Source: Cryobacterium sp. GrIS_2_6
GTDB lineage: Bacteria > Actinomycetota > Actinomycetes > Actinomycetales > Microbacteriaceae
NCBI RefSeq assembly: GCF_035984545.1
Contig: NZ_JAXCHP010000001.1
Coordinates: 3,844,001-3,908,000 of the forward strand
Direction: 5' to 3'
Length of the DNA stretch: 64,000 nt
The notes under the pieces are model-generated. The model had not been told where the DNA came from. It was given only the letters and a program-made list of their open reading frames with translations, and made no database searches. Each line of letters opens with the position of its first letter. Position 1 is the stretch's first letter. The translations under genes and the position numbers were made by a program. Below, piece by piece: positions 16,352 to 25,880 of this stretch.

Positions 16352-18705
16352 TGAAGTTCACCGATGGATTCTGGCACGTGCGTCCCGGCGTCACGCCGCT
16401 CTATGCGCAGGAGGCGTACGACCTCGAGGTCGTGCCCTGCGCGACGGGCGACGGCGACGCACTTCGGATCGACGCCCCCACCAAGGTCATCGCCCACCGC
16501 GGCGACGTGCTCAACCGTGCCCTGCTCTCCGTGACGCTGTCCTCCCCGCTGCCCGGCGTGATCCGGGTGAGGGCGGCCAAGAACACCGGCGGAGCCACGG
16601 AGCCCGGTTTCGAGCTCGACGGCGCCGTCACCGGCAGCGGCATCGTGTCCGTCGACGCCGATGGTGGGACGGTCACGAGCGGCCCCCTGACCGCGCGCAT
16701 CGACAGGGGGAGCCCCTGGAGCCTCCGCTTCGAGGCGGACGGGCGCACCCTCACCGAGAGCGGGCCGAAATCGATCGGTTACCTGCAGCTCGCCGACGGT
16801 GCGCCGATCGCGGCGGAACCCACCGGGGTCTCCGGCGTCACGGAGACCGGGCTCGCCCCCGCATCCGCTTACGTGCACGCGCGGCTCGGGCTCGGCGTCG
16901 GCGAACTCGTCTACGGTCTCGGCGAACGCTTCGGTCCGCTCGTGAAGAACGGCCAGACCGTCGACATCTGGAACGCCGACGGCGGAACCTCGAGCGAGCA
17001 GTCCTACAAGAACATCCCGTTCTACCTCACCAACCGGGGCTACGGCGTACTCGTCAACCACGCAGAGCACGTCTCCTTCGAGGTCGGCACCGAGTCCGTC
17101 GAACAGGTGCAGTTCTCCGTCGCCGGAGAGTACCTCGAGTACTTCGTGATCTACGGCCCGACGCCCAAGGAGATCCTCGGCCGCTACACCGAGCTGACCG
17201 GACGCCCGGCCCAGGTGCCGGCCTGGTCGTACGGCCTCTGGCTGTCGACCTCGTTCACCACCCAGTACGACGAGGCGACGGTCAACTCCTTTATCGACGG
17301 CATGGCCGAACGCGACCTGCCGCTCTCGGTCTTCCACTTCGACTGCTTCTGGATGCGCGAGTTCAACTGGACCGACTTCGAGTGGGACCCCCGGGTGTTC
17401 CCCGACCCTGAGGGCATGCTCGCCCGCCTGCACGGCAAGAACCTGCACGTGAGCGCCTGGATCAACCCGTACATCGCCCAGCGCGCCCCGATCTTCGCCG
17501 AGGCCCAGGCGGCCGGCTACCTCGTGAAGAGGGCGGACGGCTCCGTCTGGCAGTGGGACTTCTGGCAGGCAGGCATGGGCCTCGTCGACTTCACCAACCC
17601 GGATGCCGTCACCTGGTTCCAGGGCAAGCTGCGGCACCTGCTCGACCAGGGCGTCGACGCCATCAAGACCGACTTCGGCGAGCGGATCCCGCTCGACGTG
17701 GTCTGGCACGACGGCTCCAGCCCCGAGCGGATGCACAACTGGTACACCCAGCTCTACAACGCCGCCGTGTTCGAGGTGCTCCAGGAGCACCACGGCGTCG
17801 GCGACGCCGTGCTGTTCGCGCGCTCCGCGACCGTCGGCGGCCAGAAGCAGCCGGTGCACTGGGGCGGGGACAACTCGTCGAGCTATGAGTCGATGGCGGA
17901 GACGCTGCGCGGTGGGCTCTCGCTCGCCCTCTCCGGCTTCGGGTTCTGGAGCCACGACATCGGCGGCTTCGAGGGCATGCCCAATGCGGCTGTGCTCAAG
18001 CGCTGGCTCGCCTTCGGCCTGATGTCGAGCCACTCCCGCCTGCACGGCTCCACGAGCTACCGGGTGCCGTGGCTCTTCGACGACGGCACGGAGGAACCGG
18101 GCCAGAGCGCCGTCGACGTCACTCGTCGCTTCACGAAGCTCAAGCTCTCGCTGATGCCCTACCTGTACCAGGTCGGCCTCGAGGCGCACCGCAGCGGCAT
18201 CCCTTTCATGCGGCCGATGCAGATCGAATTCGCCGGCGACCCCGCCGTCGACTACCTCGACCGCCAGTACCTGCTCGGCCACGACCTACTCGTCGCTCCC
18301 GTCTTCAGCGAGGCCGGCGACGTGTCGTACTACCTCCCCGCCGGGACCTGGACGAACTACCTGACCGGCGAGACCGCGGCCGGACCCGCCTGGCGCCGCG
18401 AGACCCACGCGTTCGACAGCATTCCGTTGTGGGTGCGGGAGGGCGCCGTGATCGCGACGGGCGCGCGGGACGACCGGCCGGACTACGACTACACCGAGGA
18501 CGTCCTGATCACGGTCTATCCCGGGGGCGATGCCACCAGGACCGTGCTGGTGTCGGATCCGCTCGGCGATTCCGTTGTGACCTTTACGATTGTGGAAGAC
18601 GGCGACGGGGTCACGGTGCAGAGTGACTCGGACGCCACGTTCCGCGCCAGACGCGCGGGAGGCGACACCTCAGCATCCGCGAACCGAAAGGCCACCCTCT
18701 CATGA
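16351..18705 (+). CDS. yicI: alpha-xylosidase, GH31 (YicI type)
   Basis: Removes alpha-1,6-linked xylose from the non-reducing end of xyloglucan oligosaccharides or isoprimeverose in the cytoplasm. The 784 residues include an N-terminal beta-sandwich, the catalytic barrel and C-terminal sandwiches. The nucleophile is Asp441 in KTDFGERIP and the acid/base is Asp507 in HWGGD. Both lie 25 residues later than Asp416 and Asp482 of E. coli YicI. The FHFDCFWM motif near residue 330, which shapes the xylose-specific -1 subsite, is present, and this argues against alpha-glucosidase. The start overlaps the permease stop by one base. Confidence 0.95.
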   Translation: MKFTDGFWHVRPGVTPLYAQEAYDLEVVPCATGDGDALRIDAPTKVIAHRGDVLNRALLSVTLSSPLPGVIRVRAAKNTGGATEPGFELDGAVTGSGIVSVDADGGTVTSGPLTARIDRGSPWSLRFEADGRTLTESGPKSIGYLQLADGAPIAAEPTGVSGVTETGLAPASAYVHARLGLGVGELVYGLGERFGPLVKNGQTVDIWNADGGTSSEQSYKNIPFYLTNRGYGVLVNHAEHVSFEVGTESVEQVQFSVAGEYLEYFVIYGPTPKEILGRYTELTGRPAQVPAWSYGLWLSTSFTTQYDEATVNSFIDGMAERDLPLSVFHFDCFWMREFNWTDFEWDPRVFPDPEGMLARLHGKNLHVSAWINPYIAQRAPIFAEAQAAGYLVKRADGSVWQWDFWQAGMGLVDFTNPDAVTWFQGKLRHLLDQGVDAIKTDFGERIPLDVVWHDGSSPERMHNWYTQLYNAAVFEVLQEHHGVGDAVLFARSATVGGQKQPVHWGGDNSSSYESMAETLRGGLSLALSGFGFWSHDIGGFEGMPNAAVLKRWLAFGLMSSHSRLHGSTSYRVPWLFDDGTEEPGQSAVDVTRRFTKLKLSLMPYLYQVGLEAHRSGIPFMRPMQIEFAGDPAVDYLDRQYLLGHDLLVAPVFSEAGDVSYYLPAGTWTNYLTGETAAGPAWRRETHAFDSIPLWVREGAVIATGARDDRPDYDYTEDVLITVYPGGDATRTVLVSDPLGDSVVTFTIVEDGDGVTVQSDSDATFRARRAGGDTSASANRKATLS

Positions 18706-20147
18706 CCGATTCCCGCCAGGGCAACCCGGACTACCGCGATTCGGGGCTGGAATTCCCCGACGGATTCATCTTCGGTTCGGCGACGGCCGCGTACCAGATC
18801 GAGGGTGCCGTCGACGAGGATGGCCGCGGCCCGTCGATCTGGGACATCTTCAGCCACACGCCCGGCGCGATTCTGAACGGTGACACCGGCGACACGGCGA
18901 GCGACCACTATCACCACCTCGAGGAAGACCTCGACCTGATGCAGCGGCTCGGCCTGCACGCGTACCGGTTCTCGATCTCGTGGTCGCGGATCCAGCCCAC
19001 CGGGCGCGGCCCGGTCAACGAGAAGGGTCTCGCGTTCTACGAGCGGCTCGTCGACGGGCTGCTCGAGCGCGGCATCCGCCCGATCGCGACGCTCTACCAC
19101 TGGGACCTCCCGCAGGCCCTGGAGGACGAGGGCGGCTGGACCAACCGCGAGACCGCATACGCGTTCGCCGAGTACGCGCGGATCATGGGCGCGGCTCTCG
19201 GCGACCGGATCGACACCTGGACGACGCTCAACGAGCCGTGGTGCTCCGCGTACCTGGGCTACGGCTCCGGGGCGCACGCGCCCGGTCGAACCGACGGTGC
19301 GGAGGCGTTGACCGCGGTCCACCACCTCAACCTCGCGCACGGGCTCGCGATCACGGAACTCAGGAAGGTCGTCACGAACGACCCGGACTTCTCGATCACG
19401 CTCAACCTGCACGTCGTGCGCGGCGAGGGCCCCGGTGGGCCAGAGGCCGTTCGGCAGATCGACGGCCTCGGCAACCGGGTCTTCCTCGGCCCGCTGCTGA
19501 AAGGCGAGTACCCGGCGGATGTCCTCTCCGACACCGCCCTGATCACCGACTGGTCCTTCGTGCGGCCCGGCGACACCGAGATCATCCACCAGCCGATCGA
19601 CGTGCTCGGCGTCAACTACTACTCGACCAACCTCGTGCGGCTCTGGGACGGCGAGGCCCCGCGCCAAAGCGCCGACGGCCACAAGGACGCCGCCGGCTCT
19701 CCCTGGCCCGGCGCCGACCGGGTCGAATTCGTGCAGCAGGCCGGCCCGTACACCGACATGGGCTGGAACATCGAGCCCGCGGGCCTCGAGGAACTGCTCG
19801 TGTCGCTCAGCGAGGAATTCCCGGACCAGCCGCTCATGATCACCGAGAACGGCGCAGCCTTCCCGGACATCCGCGTGCAGGACGCGGACGGCCCCGCCGT
19901 GCACGATCCGCTGCGCACCGACTACCTGCAGCGGCACTTCACCGCCGCGCACCGCGCCCTCGCGCGCGGCGTCGACCTGCGCGGGTACCAGGTCTGGTCG
20001 TTCATGGACAACTTCGAGTGGGCATACGGCTACTCGAAGCGGTTCGGCATCGTCTACGTCGACTACGACACCGAGGTGCGCACCCCCAAGGACAGTGCGC
20101 TCTGGTACGCGAAGCTCGTCGCCACGGGAATCATCCCCGCCGCCTGA
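18702..20147 (+). CDS. GH1 beta-glucosidase
   Basis: Retaining beta-glucosidase of 481 residues that would remove glucose from the cellobiose-like backbone once YicI has taken off the xylose. The acid/base is Glu178 in TLNEPW and the nucleophile is Glu382 in ITENGA. The N-terminal [15 protein letters not shown] signature is clear. The ATGA overlap with yicI shows coupling. The gene closes the operon: a 10-bp hairpin with a T-run follows at 20258. No signal peptide. Confidence 0.95.
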   Translation: MTDSRQGNPDYRDSGLEFPDGFIFGSATAAYQIEGAVDEDGRGPSIWDIFSHTPGAILNGDTGDTASDHYHHLEEDLDLMQRLGLHAYRFSISWSRIQPTGRGPVNEKGLAFYERLVDGLLERGIRPIATLYHWDLPQALEDEGGWTNRETAYAFAEYARIMGAALGDRIDTWTTLNEPWCSAYLGYGSGAHAPGRTDGAEALTAVHHLNLAHGLAITELRKVVTNDPDFSITLNLHVVRGEGPGGPEAVRQIDGLGNRVFLGPLLKGEYPADVLSDTALITDWSFVRPGDTEIIHQPIDVLGVNYYSTNLVRLWDGEAPRQSADGHKDAAGSPWPGADRVEFVQQAGPYTDMGWNIEPAGLEELLVSLSEEFPDQPLMITENGAAFPDIRVQDADGPAVHDPLRTDYLQRHFTAAHRALARGVDLRGYQVWSFMDNFEWAYGYSKRFGIVYVDYDTEVRTPKDSALWYAKLVATGIIPAA

Positions 20148-20171
20148 TCCTGCGTGTCCACGGCGGCGCGC

Positions 20172-20239
20172 CAATTCCGCCGCTCCGCGCCAGGCACGCC
20201 TGGCGCGAAGCGGCGCAACCGGCGCGCGTATGGGAATTG
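20172..20239. repeat. complex palindromic element, copy 1 of 2
   Basis: The inner hairpin at 20179-20214 pairs GCCGCT-C-CGCGCCAGGC with GCCTGGCGCG-A-AGCGGC around a 2-nt loop. An outer 7-bp stem pairs CAATTCC (20172-20178) with GGAATTG (20233-20239). The 18-mer GCCTGGCGCGAAGCGGCG recurs exactly in the related element at 54204. Two copies in non-coding DNA suggest a dispersed REP-like family. Confidence 0.65.
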
Positions 20240-20257
20240 TGCCTGCGGCGCGCCGGG

Positions 20258-20281
20258 AAAACCGTGCACGCGCACGGTTTT
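20258..20281 (+). terminator. terminator of the xyloglucan operon
   Basis: AAAACCGTGC-ACGC-GCACGGTTTT, a perfect 10-bp stem whose 3' arm ends in TTTT. It is symmetrical, so it could work in both directions. Confidence 0.65.
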
Positions 20282-20364
20282 GCGGTTCTGCGCAACAAAT
20301 TCGGTTCCGGTCCGGAATTCTCACGTTGTAATTGCCAGATTTGCATCCCTGGCCCAAAAGAGGG

Positions 20365-20392
20365 GTGACTCGGGCTCGAATCCTGTTATATG
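20365..20392 (+). promoter_or_regulatory. putative promoter of the chvE operon
   Basis: GTGACT (20365-20370), 16-nt spacer, TATATG (20387-20392). The -10 box is overlapped by the ROK-type operator, which fits repression when xylose is absent. Confidence 0.4.
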
Positions 20393-20409
20393 TTGGACGC
20401 ATCAACATA
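20389..20409. promoter_or_regulatory. ROK-type operator of the chvE-gguAB operon
   Basis: TATGTTG-N7-CAACATA with perfect 7-bp arms, the best of three such sites. It lies about 100 bases upstream of the binding-protein gene whose operon is followed by the ROK regulator gene. Confidence 0.72.
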
Positions 20410-20509
20410 AGCGCGTGTCGCGACGTTGATGACAGCGTTACAAGGGGGTAATGGTGGTTTTACTGCCGCCTCCTCGTGCGATCACAGCATTCAGAGCAGA
20501 AAGCAGATC

Positions 20510-21631
20510 ATGACGAAAACCAAGAGGCTGTTCACGATTGTCGCTACGGGGGCCGTTGCGCTCTCGCTCGCGGCGTGTTCAACGGCCACCACATCAGCGA
20601 CCGGAAGCACAACGGCGGCAATCGCCGACTGCAACGTCGGCATCTCGATGCCCACGAGAAGCCTCGAGCGCTGGATCAATGACGGCGAAGGCCTCAAGAC
20701 CAAGCTCGAAGGGGCCGGCTGCACCGTCGACCTTCAGTACGCGGACAATAAGACCGACCAGCAGATCAGCCAGATCCAGAACCAGGTCGCCGGCGGGGCC
20801 AAGATCCTCGTCGTCGCAGCGATCGACGGCAAGGTTCTCGCACCGGCCCTCGCCGACGCGAAGAAGCAGGACGCCACGGTCATCGCCTACGACCGCCTGA
20901 TCAACGGGACCCCCGACGTCGACTACTACGCGACGTTCGACAACTACAAGGTGGGCACGCTGCAGGGCCAGTTCATCGAGAAGCAGCTCGGTCTCAAGGA
21001 CGGCAAGGGTCCGTTCAACCTCGAGCCCTTCGCCGGCAGCCCCGACGACAACAACGCCAAGTACTTCTTCTCCGGCGCGTGGGACGTGCTCCTGCCCTAC
21101 GTGACGAGCGGCCAGCTGGTCGTCCCGAGCGGCAAGGCTCCGAAGACGAACGACGAGTGGACCACGATCGGTATCCAGGGGTGGGCGTCTGACAAGGCCC
21201 AGGCCGAGATGGACAACCGGCTCTCCTCGTTCTACGGCAACGGCGCCAAGGTCAACGTCGTGCTCTCCCCGAACGACAGCCTCGCGGTCGGTATCGAAGC
21301 ATCCCTCAAGTCGGCCGGCTATAACGCCGGAGCCGACTACCCGCTCATCACGGGTCAGGACGCCGACAAGGCGAACGTCAAGGCTATCCTCGCGGGCACC
21401 CAGTCGATGACCGTCTGGAAGGACACCCGTACCCTCGGTGCCCAGGTCTTCACGATGATCCAGTCGATCGCTGCCGGCACAACGGTCGAGGTGAACGACA
21501 CGAAGACGTACGACAACGGCAAGAAGGTCGTCCCGTCCTACCTGCTGGCCCCTGAGGTCGTCACGAAGGACCTCGTGCAGACGAAGCTCATCGATTCCGG
21601 GTTCATCAAGGCATCGGACGTCGGCCTCTAA
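20510..21631 (+). CDS. chvE: ChvE-like multiple-monosaccharide-binding lipoprotein
   Basis: Receptor of a CUT2 monosaccharide importer, 373 residues from ATG 20510. An in-frame upstream ATG at 20426 would put 28 residues before the signal peptide and is rejected. The lipobox LAAC precedes a Ser/Thr linker. Diagnostic ChvE segments are GISMPTRSLERWINDG, VIAYDRLI, GGSPDDNNA-like (FAGSPDDNNAKYFF), VLSPNDSLAVGI and TKTYDNGKKVVPSYLL. ChvE-type proteins bind several aldoses including xylose, arabinose and glucose. The operon setting favours xylose or glucose released outside the cell. Confidence 0.92.
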   Translation: MTKTKRLFTIVATGAVALSLAACSTATTSATGSTTAAIADCNVGISMPTRSLERWINDGEGLKTKLEGAGCTVDLQYADNKTDQQISQIQNQVAGGAKILVVAAIDGKVLAPALADAKKQDATVIAYDRLINGTPDVDYYATFDNYKVGTLQGQFIEKQLGLKDGKGPFNLEPFAGSPDDNNAKYFFSGAWDVLLPYVTSGQLVVPSGKAPKTNDEWTTIGIQGWASDKAQAEMDNRLSSFYGNGAKVNVVLSPNDSLAVGIEASLKSAGYNAGADYPLITGQDADKANVKAILAGTQSMTVWKDTRTLGAQVFTMIQSIAAGTTVEVNDTKTYDNGKKVVPSYLLAPEVVTKDLVQTKLIDSGFIKASDVGL

Positions 21632-21664
21632 GCCGTACCGAAGAAACCGAATTCCGTACGGACT

Positions 21665-21701
21665 GCGGTGGTGGCGGGGCCCTGGGCTTCGCCACCACCG
21701 C
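21665..21701 (+). terminator. intercistronic hairpin after chvE
   Basis: GCGGTGGTGGCG and CGCCACCACCGC form a perfect 12-bp stem with a 13-nt loop, in the 117-bp gap before the ATPase gene. It parallels the hairpins after the binding-protein gene at 12994, and probably serves to keep receptor mRNA in excess. Confidence 0.65.
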
Positions 21702-21748
21702 GGTCGGTACGCACCCGAACGACGTATTCGCTGACAGGAGCGACACAC

Positions 21749-23278
21749 ATGAACGGTCCGATTCTTCGGATGATCGACATCGGGAAAGACTTCAGCGGGG
21801 TCAAAGCCCTCGACTCCGTCACCCTCGAGGTCGAGCGCGGCAAGGTGCACGGCATCTGCGGTGAGAACGGCGCAGGCAAGTCGACGCTGATGAAGGTGCT
21901 GAGCGGCGTCTACCCGCACGGCAGCTACGACGGCACGATCGAATTCGAGGGGGAAGAGGCCCAGTTCAGATCGATCAACGACAGCGAAGCGGTCGGGATC
22001 GTCATCATCCACCAGGAACTGGCGCTCAGCCCCTACCTCTCGATCGCGGAGAACATCTTCCTCGGCAACGAGAACGCCACCCGCGGCGTCATCGACTGGA
22101 ACAAGACCAACCTCGAGGCCGCGAGCCTGCTCGCCCGGGTCGGTCTCGACGAGAACCCGGCCACGAAGGTGCTCGAACTCGGTGTCGGCAAGCAGCAGCT
22201 CGTGGAGATCGCGAAGGCGCTGTCGAAGCGAGTGAAACTGCTCATCCTCGACGAGCCGACTGCGGCACTCAACGACGAAGACTCCGACCACCTGCTCGAC
22301 CTGATCGAGCACCTGAGGGGCCAGGGCATCACGAGCATCATCATCTCCCACAAACTCAAGGAGATCCGTCGGATCGCGGACACGGTGACCGTGATCCGGG
22401 ACGGCAAGACGATCGAGACGATCGACATGCACGGTCCGGATGCGACCCAGGCCCGCATCATCCGCTCGATGGTCGGACGCGACCTCAACAGCATGTTCCC
22501 GCCCCGGGACCCGACGATCGGCGCGGAGATCCTCCGGGTCGAGGACTGGAACGCGTACCACCCGGTGGACACGAGTAGGAAAGTCGTCGACAACGCCTCG
22601 TTCACCGTGCACGCGGGCGAGGTCGTCGGCTTCGCCGGGCTGATGGGCGCCGGCCGCACGGAACTCGCGATGAGCATCTTCGGACGCTCATACGGCACGA
22701 ACATCACCGGCCGGGTCTTCAAGAACGGCACGGAGATCTCGGTGCGCACGGTCGACGAGGCCATCCGCAACGGAATCGCGTACGCGACGGAGGACCGCAA
22801 GAAATACGGCCTCAACCTGATCGGCGACATCACCGTTAACGTCTCGGCGGCGGCGCTGGCGACCCTCGCCCGGTTCGGCGTGATCGACCGTCACCGCGAG
22901 TACAAGGTCGCTGAGGACTACCGCAGGCGGATGAACATCAAGGCGCCGAGCGTTTCGTCGATCACGGGGCAGCTCTCCGGCGGCAACCAGCAGAAGGTCG
23001 TTCTGTCGAAGTGGGTCTTCACCGGCCCCGATGTGCTGTTCCTCGACGAACCGACCAGGGGCATCGACGTCGGCGCCAAGTATGAGATCTACGGCATCAT
23101 CAACGAGCTCGCCGCGGCGGGCAAGGCCGTCGTCGTCATCTCCTCCGAACTACCGGAGCTTCTCGGCATCTCCGATCGCATCTACGCGATCTCCGAGGGT
23201 CGCATCACCGGCGAAGTCGCCGCGAAGGACGCCACTCAGGAAAGCCTCATGCACCTCATGACTGCGGGAAAGGACTAG
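21749..23278 (+). CDS. gguA: CUT2 sugar ABC transporter ATPase (GguA/XylG type)
   Basis: Powers the ChvE importer. It has 509 residues with two fused ATPase domains from ATG 21749; the frame is open upstream but non-homologous. The first domain has Walker [10 protein letters not shown] and the Walker B region [11 protein letters not shown]. The second has the signature [14 protein letters not shown] and [13 protein letters not shown], with a degenerate Walker A (GLMGAGRTE) as usual in CUT2 ATPases. It lies between chvE and the permease gene, six bases from the latter. Confidence 0.93.
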   Translation: MNGPILRMIDIGKDFSGVKALDSVTLEVERGKVHGICGENGAGKSTLMKVLSGVYPHGSYDGTIEFEGEEAQFRSINDSEAVGIVIIHQELALSPYLSIAENIFLGNENATRGVIDWNKTNLEAASLLARVGLDENPATKVLELGVGKQQLVEIAKALSKRVKLLILDEPTAALNDEDSDHLLDLIEHLRGQGITSIIISHKLKEIRRIADTVTVIRDGKTIETIDMHGPDATQARIIRSMVGRDLNSMFPPRDPTIGAEILRVEDWNAYHPVDTSRKVVDNASFTVHAGEVVGFAGLMGAGRTELAMSIFGRSYGTNITGRVFKNGTEISVRTVDEAIRNGIAYATEDRKKYGLNLIGDITVNVSAAALATLARFGVIDRHREYKVAEDYRRRMNIKAPSVSSITGQLSGGNQQKVVLSKWVFTGPDVLFLDEPTRGIDVGAKYEIYGIINELAAAGKAVVVISSELPELLGISDRIYAISEGRITGEVAAKDATQESLMHLMTAGKD

Positions 23279-23284
23279 ACCGCA

Positions 23285-24472
23285 ATGACCACCACCACCC
23301 CAGCCACGCGCAAGCCCCGGCTGGCCATCAACTTCCGCCAGTACGGCATCCTCGCCGCGCTCGTCGTCATCATCGTTCTGTTCGAAGTGCTCACGAAGGG
23401 CCGGCTGCTGCTGCCCGGCAACGTGAACAACCTGATCCAGCAGAACGCCTACGTGTTGATCCTCGCGATCGGCATGGTCGTCGTGATCATCGCAGGCCAC
23501 ATCGACCTCTCGGTCGGCTCCGTCGTCGCCATGGTCGGTGCGGTCTCGGCCATCACGACGAACCAATGGGGCTTCCCGTGGTGGGCGGCCGTGTTGCTCG
23601 CCCTCGTCGTGGGTGCGGTCGTGGGCGCCTGGCAGGGCTTCTGGATCGCCTTCGTCGGCATCCCAGCCTTCATCGTGACCCTCGCCGGCATGCTGATCTT
23701 CCGCGGCCTCACGCTCGTCCTGCTGACCGGTGGCACGATCAGCGGGCTGCCGGACTCGTTCACGGCGATCGGCGCCGGTTGGTTGCCCGGAGTGCTGGGT
23801 GAGCTCGGCGGACGGGACACCCTGACTCTCGCCCTCGGCGCCATCACCTGCATCGCCCTCGTCGCGCAGCAGCTGCGCACCCGTGTGACCCTGCGGCGCC
23901 TCGAGCTGCCCATGGAATCCGTCGTGCAGATGGCCGTCAAGTCCGGCATTGCGGTCATCGCGATCATGTGGCTGGCCTGGCTTCTCTCCGGCTATCGCGG
24001 CACCCCGATCATCCTGATCATCCTCGCCGTGCTGATCCTCGGCTACACGTTCATGCTGAACCAGACCGTCTTCGGCCGTCACGTCTACGCGATCGGCGGC
24101 AACCTCTTCGCCGCCATGATGAGCGGCGTGAAGACCAAGTGGGTCAACTTCTACGTCTTCGTCAACATGGGCGTGCTCGCCGGACTCGCCGGCGTGGACA
24201 GCACGGCCCGGGCAGGCGGCGCCGTGGCTTCGGCAGGGCAGAACTACGAACTGGACGCCATCGCCGCGGTCTTCATCGGCGGCGCAGCCGTTCAGGGCGG
24301 CGTGGGAACGGTCGTCGGAGCCATCGTCGGTGGCCTCGTGATGGGTGTCCTGAACATGGGACTGTCGATCCTCTCGGTGGATGCCGCGTGGCAGATGGCC
24401 ATCAAGGGCCTCGTCCTCCTGCTCGCGGTCGCGTTCGACATCTTCAACAAGCGGCGCAGCGGCGGACGCTGA
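23285..24472 (+). CDS. gguB: CUT2 sugar ABC transporter permease (GguB/XylH type)
   Basis: Single permease of the ChvE importer, presumably a homodimer. It has 395 residues with about ten membrane segments. Family features are DLSVGSVVAMVGAVSA, FIVTLAGMLIFRGL and ARAGGAVASAGQNYELDAIAAVFIGGAA. It is the last transporter gene. The ROK regulator starts 54 bases downstream behind its own promoter-like TAGCCT. Confidence 0.93.
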   Translation: MTTTTPATRKPRLAINFRQYGILAALVVIIVLFEVLTKGRLLLPGNVNNLIQQNAYVLILAIGMVVVIIAGHIDLSVGSVVAMVGAVSAITTNQWGFPWWAAVLLALVVGAVVGAWQGFWIAFVGIPAFIVTLAGMLIFRGLTLVLLTGGTISGLPDSFTAIGAGWLPGVLGELGGRDTLTLALGAITCIALVAQQLRTRVTLRRLELPMESVVQMAVKSGIAVIAIMWLAWLLSGYRGTPIILIILAVLILGYTFMLNQTVFGRHVYAIGGNLFAAMMSGVKTKWVNFYVFVNMGVLAGLAGVDSTARAGGAVASAGQNYELDAIAAVFIGGAAVQGGVGTVVGAIVGGLVMGVLNMGLSILSVDAAWQMAIKGLVLLLAVAFDIFNKRRSGGR

Positions 24473-24489
24473 CCCCCGGGCGCGGGCGG

Positions 24490-24495
24490 TAGCCT
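24490..24495 (+). promoter_or_regulatory. -10 box of the ROK regulator gene
   Basis: TAGCCT, followed about 15 bases later by the ribosome site GAAGGAGGAG (24511-24520). This suggests the regulator has a short leader of its own in addition to read-through from chvE-gguAB. Confidence 0.4.
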
Positions 24496-24526
24496 TGTGC
24501 AACACGCGCGGAAGGAGGAGTGCCAG

Positions 24527-25705
24527 GTGCAGGGAAACAACCACGACGACATCCGTCGGCACAACCTGTCGGTCATTCTGCGCCTCGTCCACCGCAACGG
24601 GCCCACCTCCCGCGCCCAGCTGACCCGCCTCACCGGGCTGAACCGGTCGACCATCGCCGCCCTCGTAGGCGAGCTCGCCCAGCTCGGCCTCGCGGGGGAG
24701 CGGGACCCGGACTCGACGAACCAGGTCGGCAGGCCGAGCCCCATCGTGCACGTGGCCGCCGCGGTCGTCGCCCTCGCCGTGAACCCCGAGATCGATGCGG
24801 TCACGATCGGGATCGTGGGCCTCGACGGCACCGTGCACCGCCGCATCCGCTACCCGACCGAGCACACTCCGAGCCCGACGGAGGCCGTGAATATCGCCGC
24901 TGCCGTCATCGACGGGATGCGCGGCGAGCTCGAGGCCCGGTTCCGGGTCGTCGGCATCGGTGTCGCCGTTCCGGGCCTCGTGCGCGCCCACGACGGGCTC
25001 GTCCGGCTCGCCCCGCACCTCGGCTGGGTCGACGAACCGCTCACGGACATGCTCGAGCAGGCCACCGGGTTCCCCGTCGTGGCCGCGAACGACGCGAGCC
25101 TCGGGGCGCTCGCCGAACGCTACTTCGGCGCAGGAAAGGGCATCACCGACCTGATCTACCTGAACGGCGGGGCGAGCGGCATCGGCGGCGGCATGATCGT
25201 CGGCGGCCTGCCCGTCGGCGGCGTCGCCGGCTACGCGGGCGAGTTCGGCCACACCCGCGTGAGCGGAAGCTCCCGCGTCGACTCCGCGGGGATCACGGGG
25301 ACGCTCGAGGCCGAAGTGAGCCGGGAGGAACTGCTCGCGGTGCTCGGACTCTCCGGCTCCGGCGCGGACGCCGACGAACTCGAACGCGCCCTGCTCGCGA
25401 CGGAATCCGCCGAGGTCCAGGCCGAGGTGCACCGCCAGCTCGACTTCCTCGCGGTCGCGCTCGGCGGGGCGATCAACATCCTCAACCCGCAGCTCGTCGT
25501 GCTCGGCGGCTTCCTCGGCGCGCTCTTCAACGCGGACCCCGAACGCCTCCGCGCGGCCGTCGGCACATGGTCGCTGCCGTCCTCCTTCGGGAGCGTGCGG
25601 ATCAGCGCGGCGGAACTGGGATCGAACCTGTTGATGATCGGTGCAGCGGAGCTCGCCTTCGAGGGGATCCTTGCTGACCCGAACGGGTTCGGCGTCTCCG
25701 ACTGA
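24527..25705 (+). CDS. ROK-family repressor, probable XylR
   Basis: Sugar-responsive DNA-binding protein, 392 residues from GTG 24527 (GAAGGAGGAG six bases ahead). The N-terminal winged helix (about residues 5-70) shows SRAQLTRLTGLNRSTIAALV. The ROK sugar-kinase-like domain follows, with GIGVAVPGLV, NDASLGALAE and a glycine-rich GGASGIGGGMIVGG loop. The usual zinc-binding CxCGxxGCxE stretch is replaced by SSRVDSAGITGTLE, with no cysteine. Adjacency to the xylose-type importer, and three matching operators in front of xylose genes, make it the likely regulator of the xylose/xyloglucan regulon. The effector has not been shown. Confidence 0.88.
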   Translation: MQGNNHDDIRRHNLSVILRLVHRNGPTSRAQLTRLTGLNRSTIAALVGELAQLGLAGERDPDSTNQVGRPSPIVHVAAAVVALAVNPEIDAVTIGIVGLDGTVHRRIRYPTEHTPSPTEAVNIAAAVIDGMRGELEARFRVVGIGVAVPGLVRAHDGLVRLAPHLGWVDEPLTDMLEQATGFPVVAANDASLGALAERYFGAGKGITDLIYLNGGASGIGGGMIVGGLPVGGVAGYAGEFGHTRVSGSSRVDSAGITGTLEAEVSREELLAVLGLSGSGADADELERALLATESAEVQAEVHRQLDFLAVALGGAINILNPQLVVLGGFLGALFNADPERLRAAVGTWSLPSSFGSVRISAAELGSNLLMIGAAELAFEGILADPNGFGVSD

Positions 25706-25880
25706 TCCTTCCGGCGTGTCGCGGTCCGGCGGGAATAGCCGCAGTGACGCCCGCCTTGGCACCAGTGGGCGAGAGTGTCTTTCGTCGCGTGCACCCGGGC
25801 GCACGACGGTACCGCCCGGCCTGCACCCAGCATGCCTCCCAGCGCCAGCCCCCAGCACCCACAGTGAGGACACGTCCGCC

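Larger units (their letters stand above)
20148..20509. other. 362-bp intergenic region with repeat, terminator and operator
   Basis: No gene is supported here. It holds a long palindrome (20172-20239), the operon terminator (20258-20281), and the ROK operator and promoter of the chvE operon (20365-20409). The rest is leader sequence. Confidence 0.7.
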
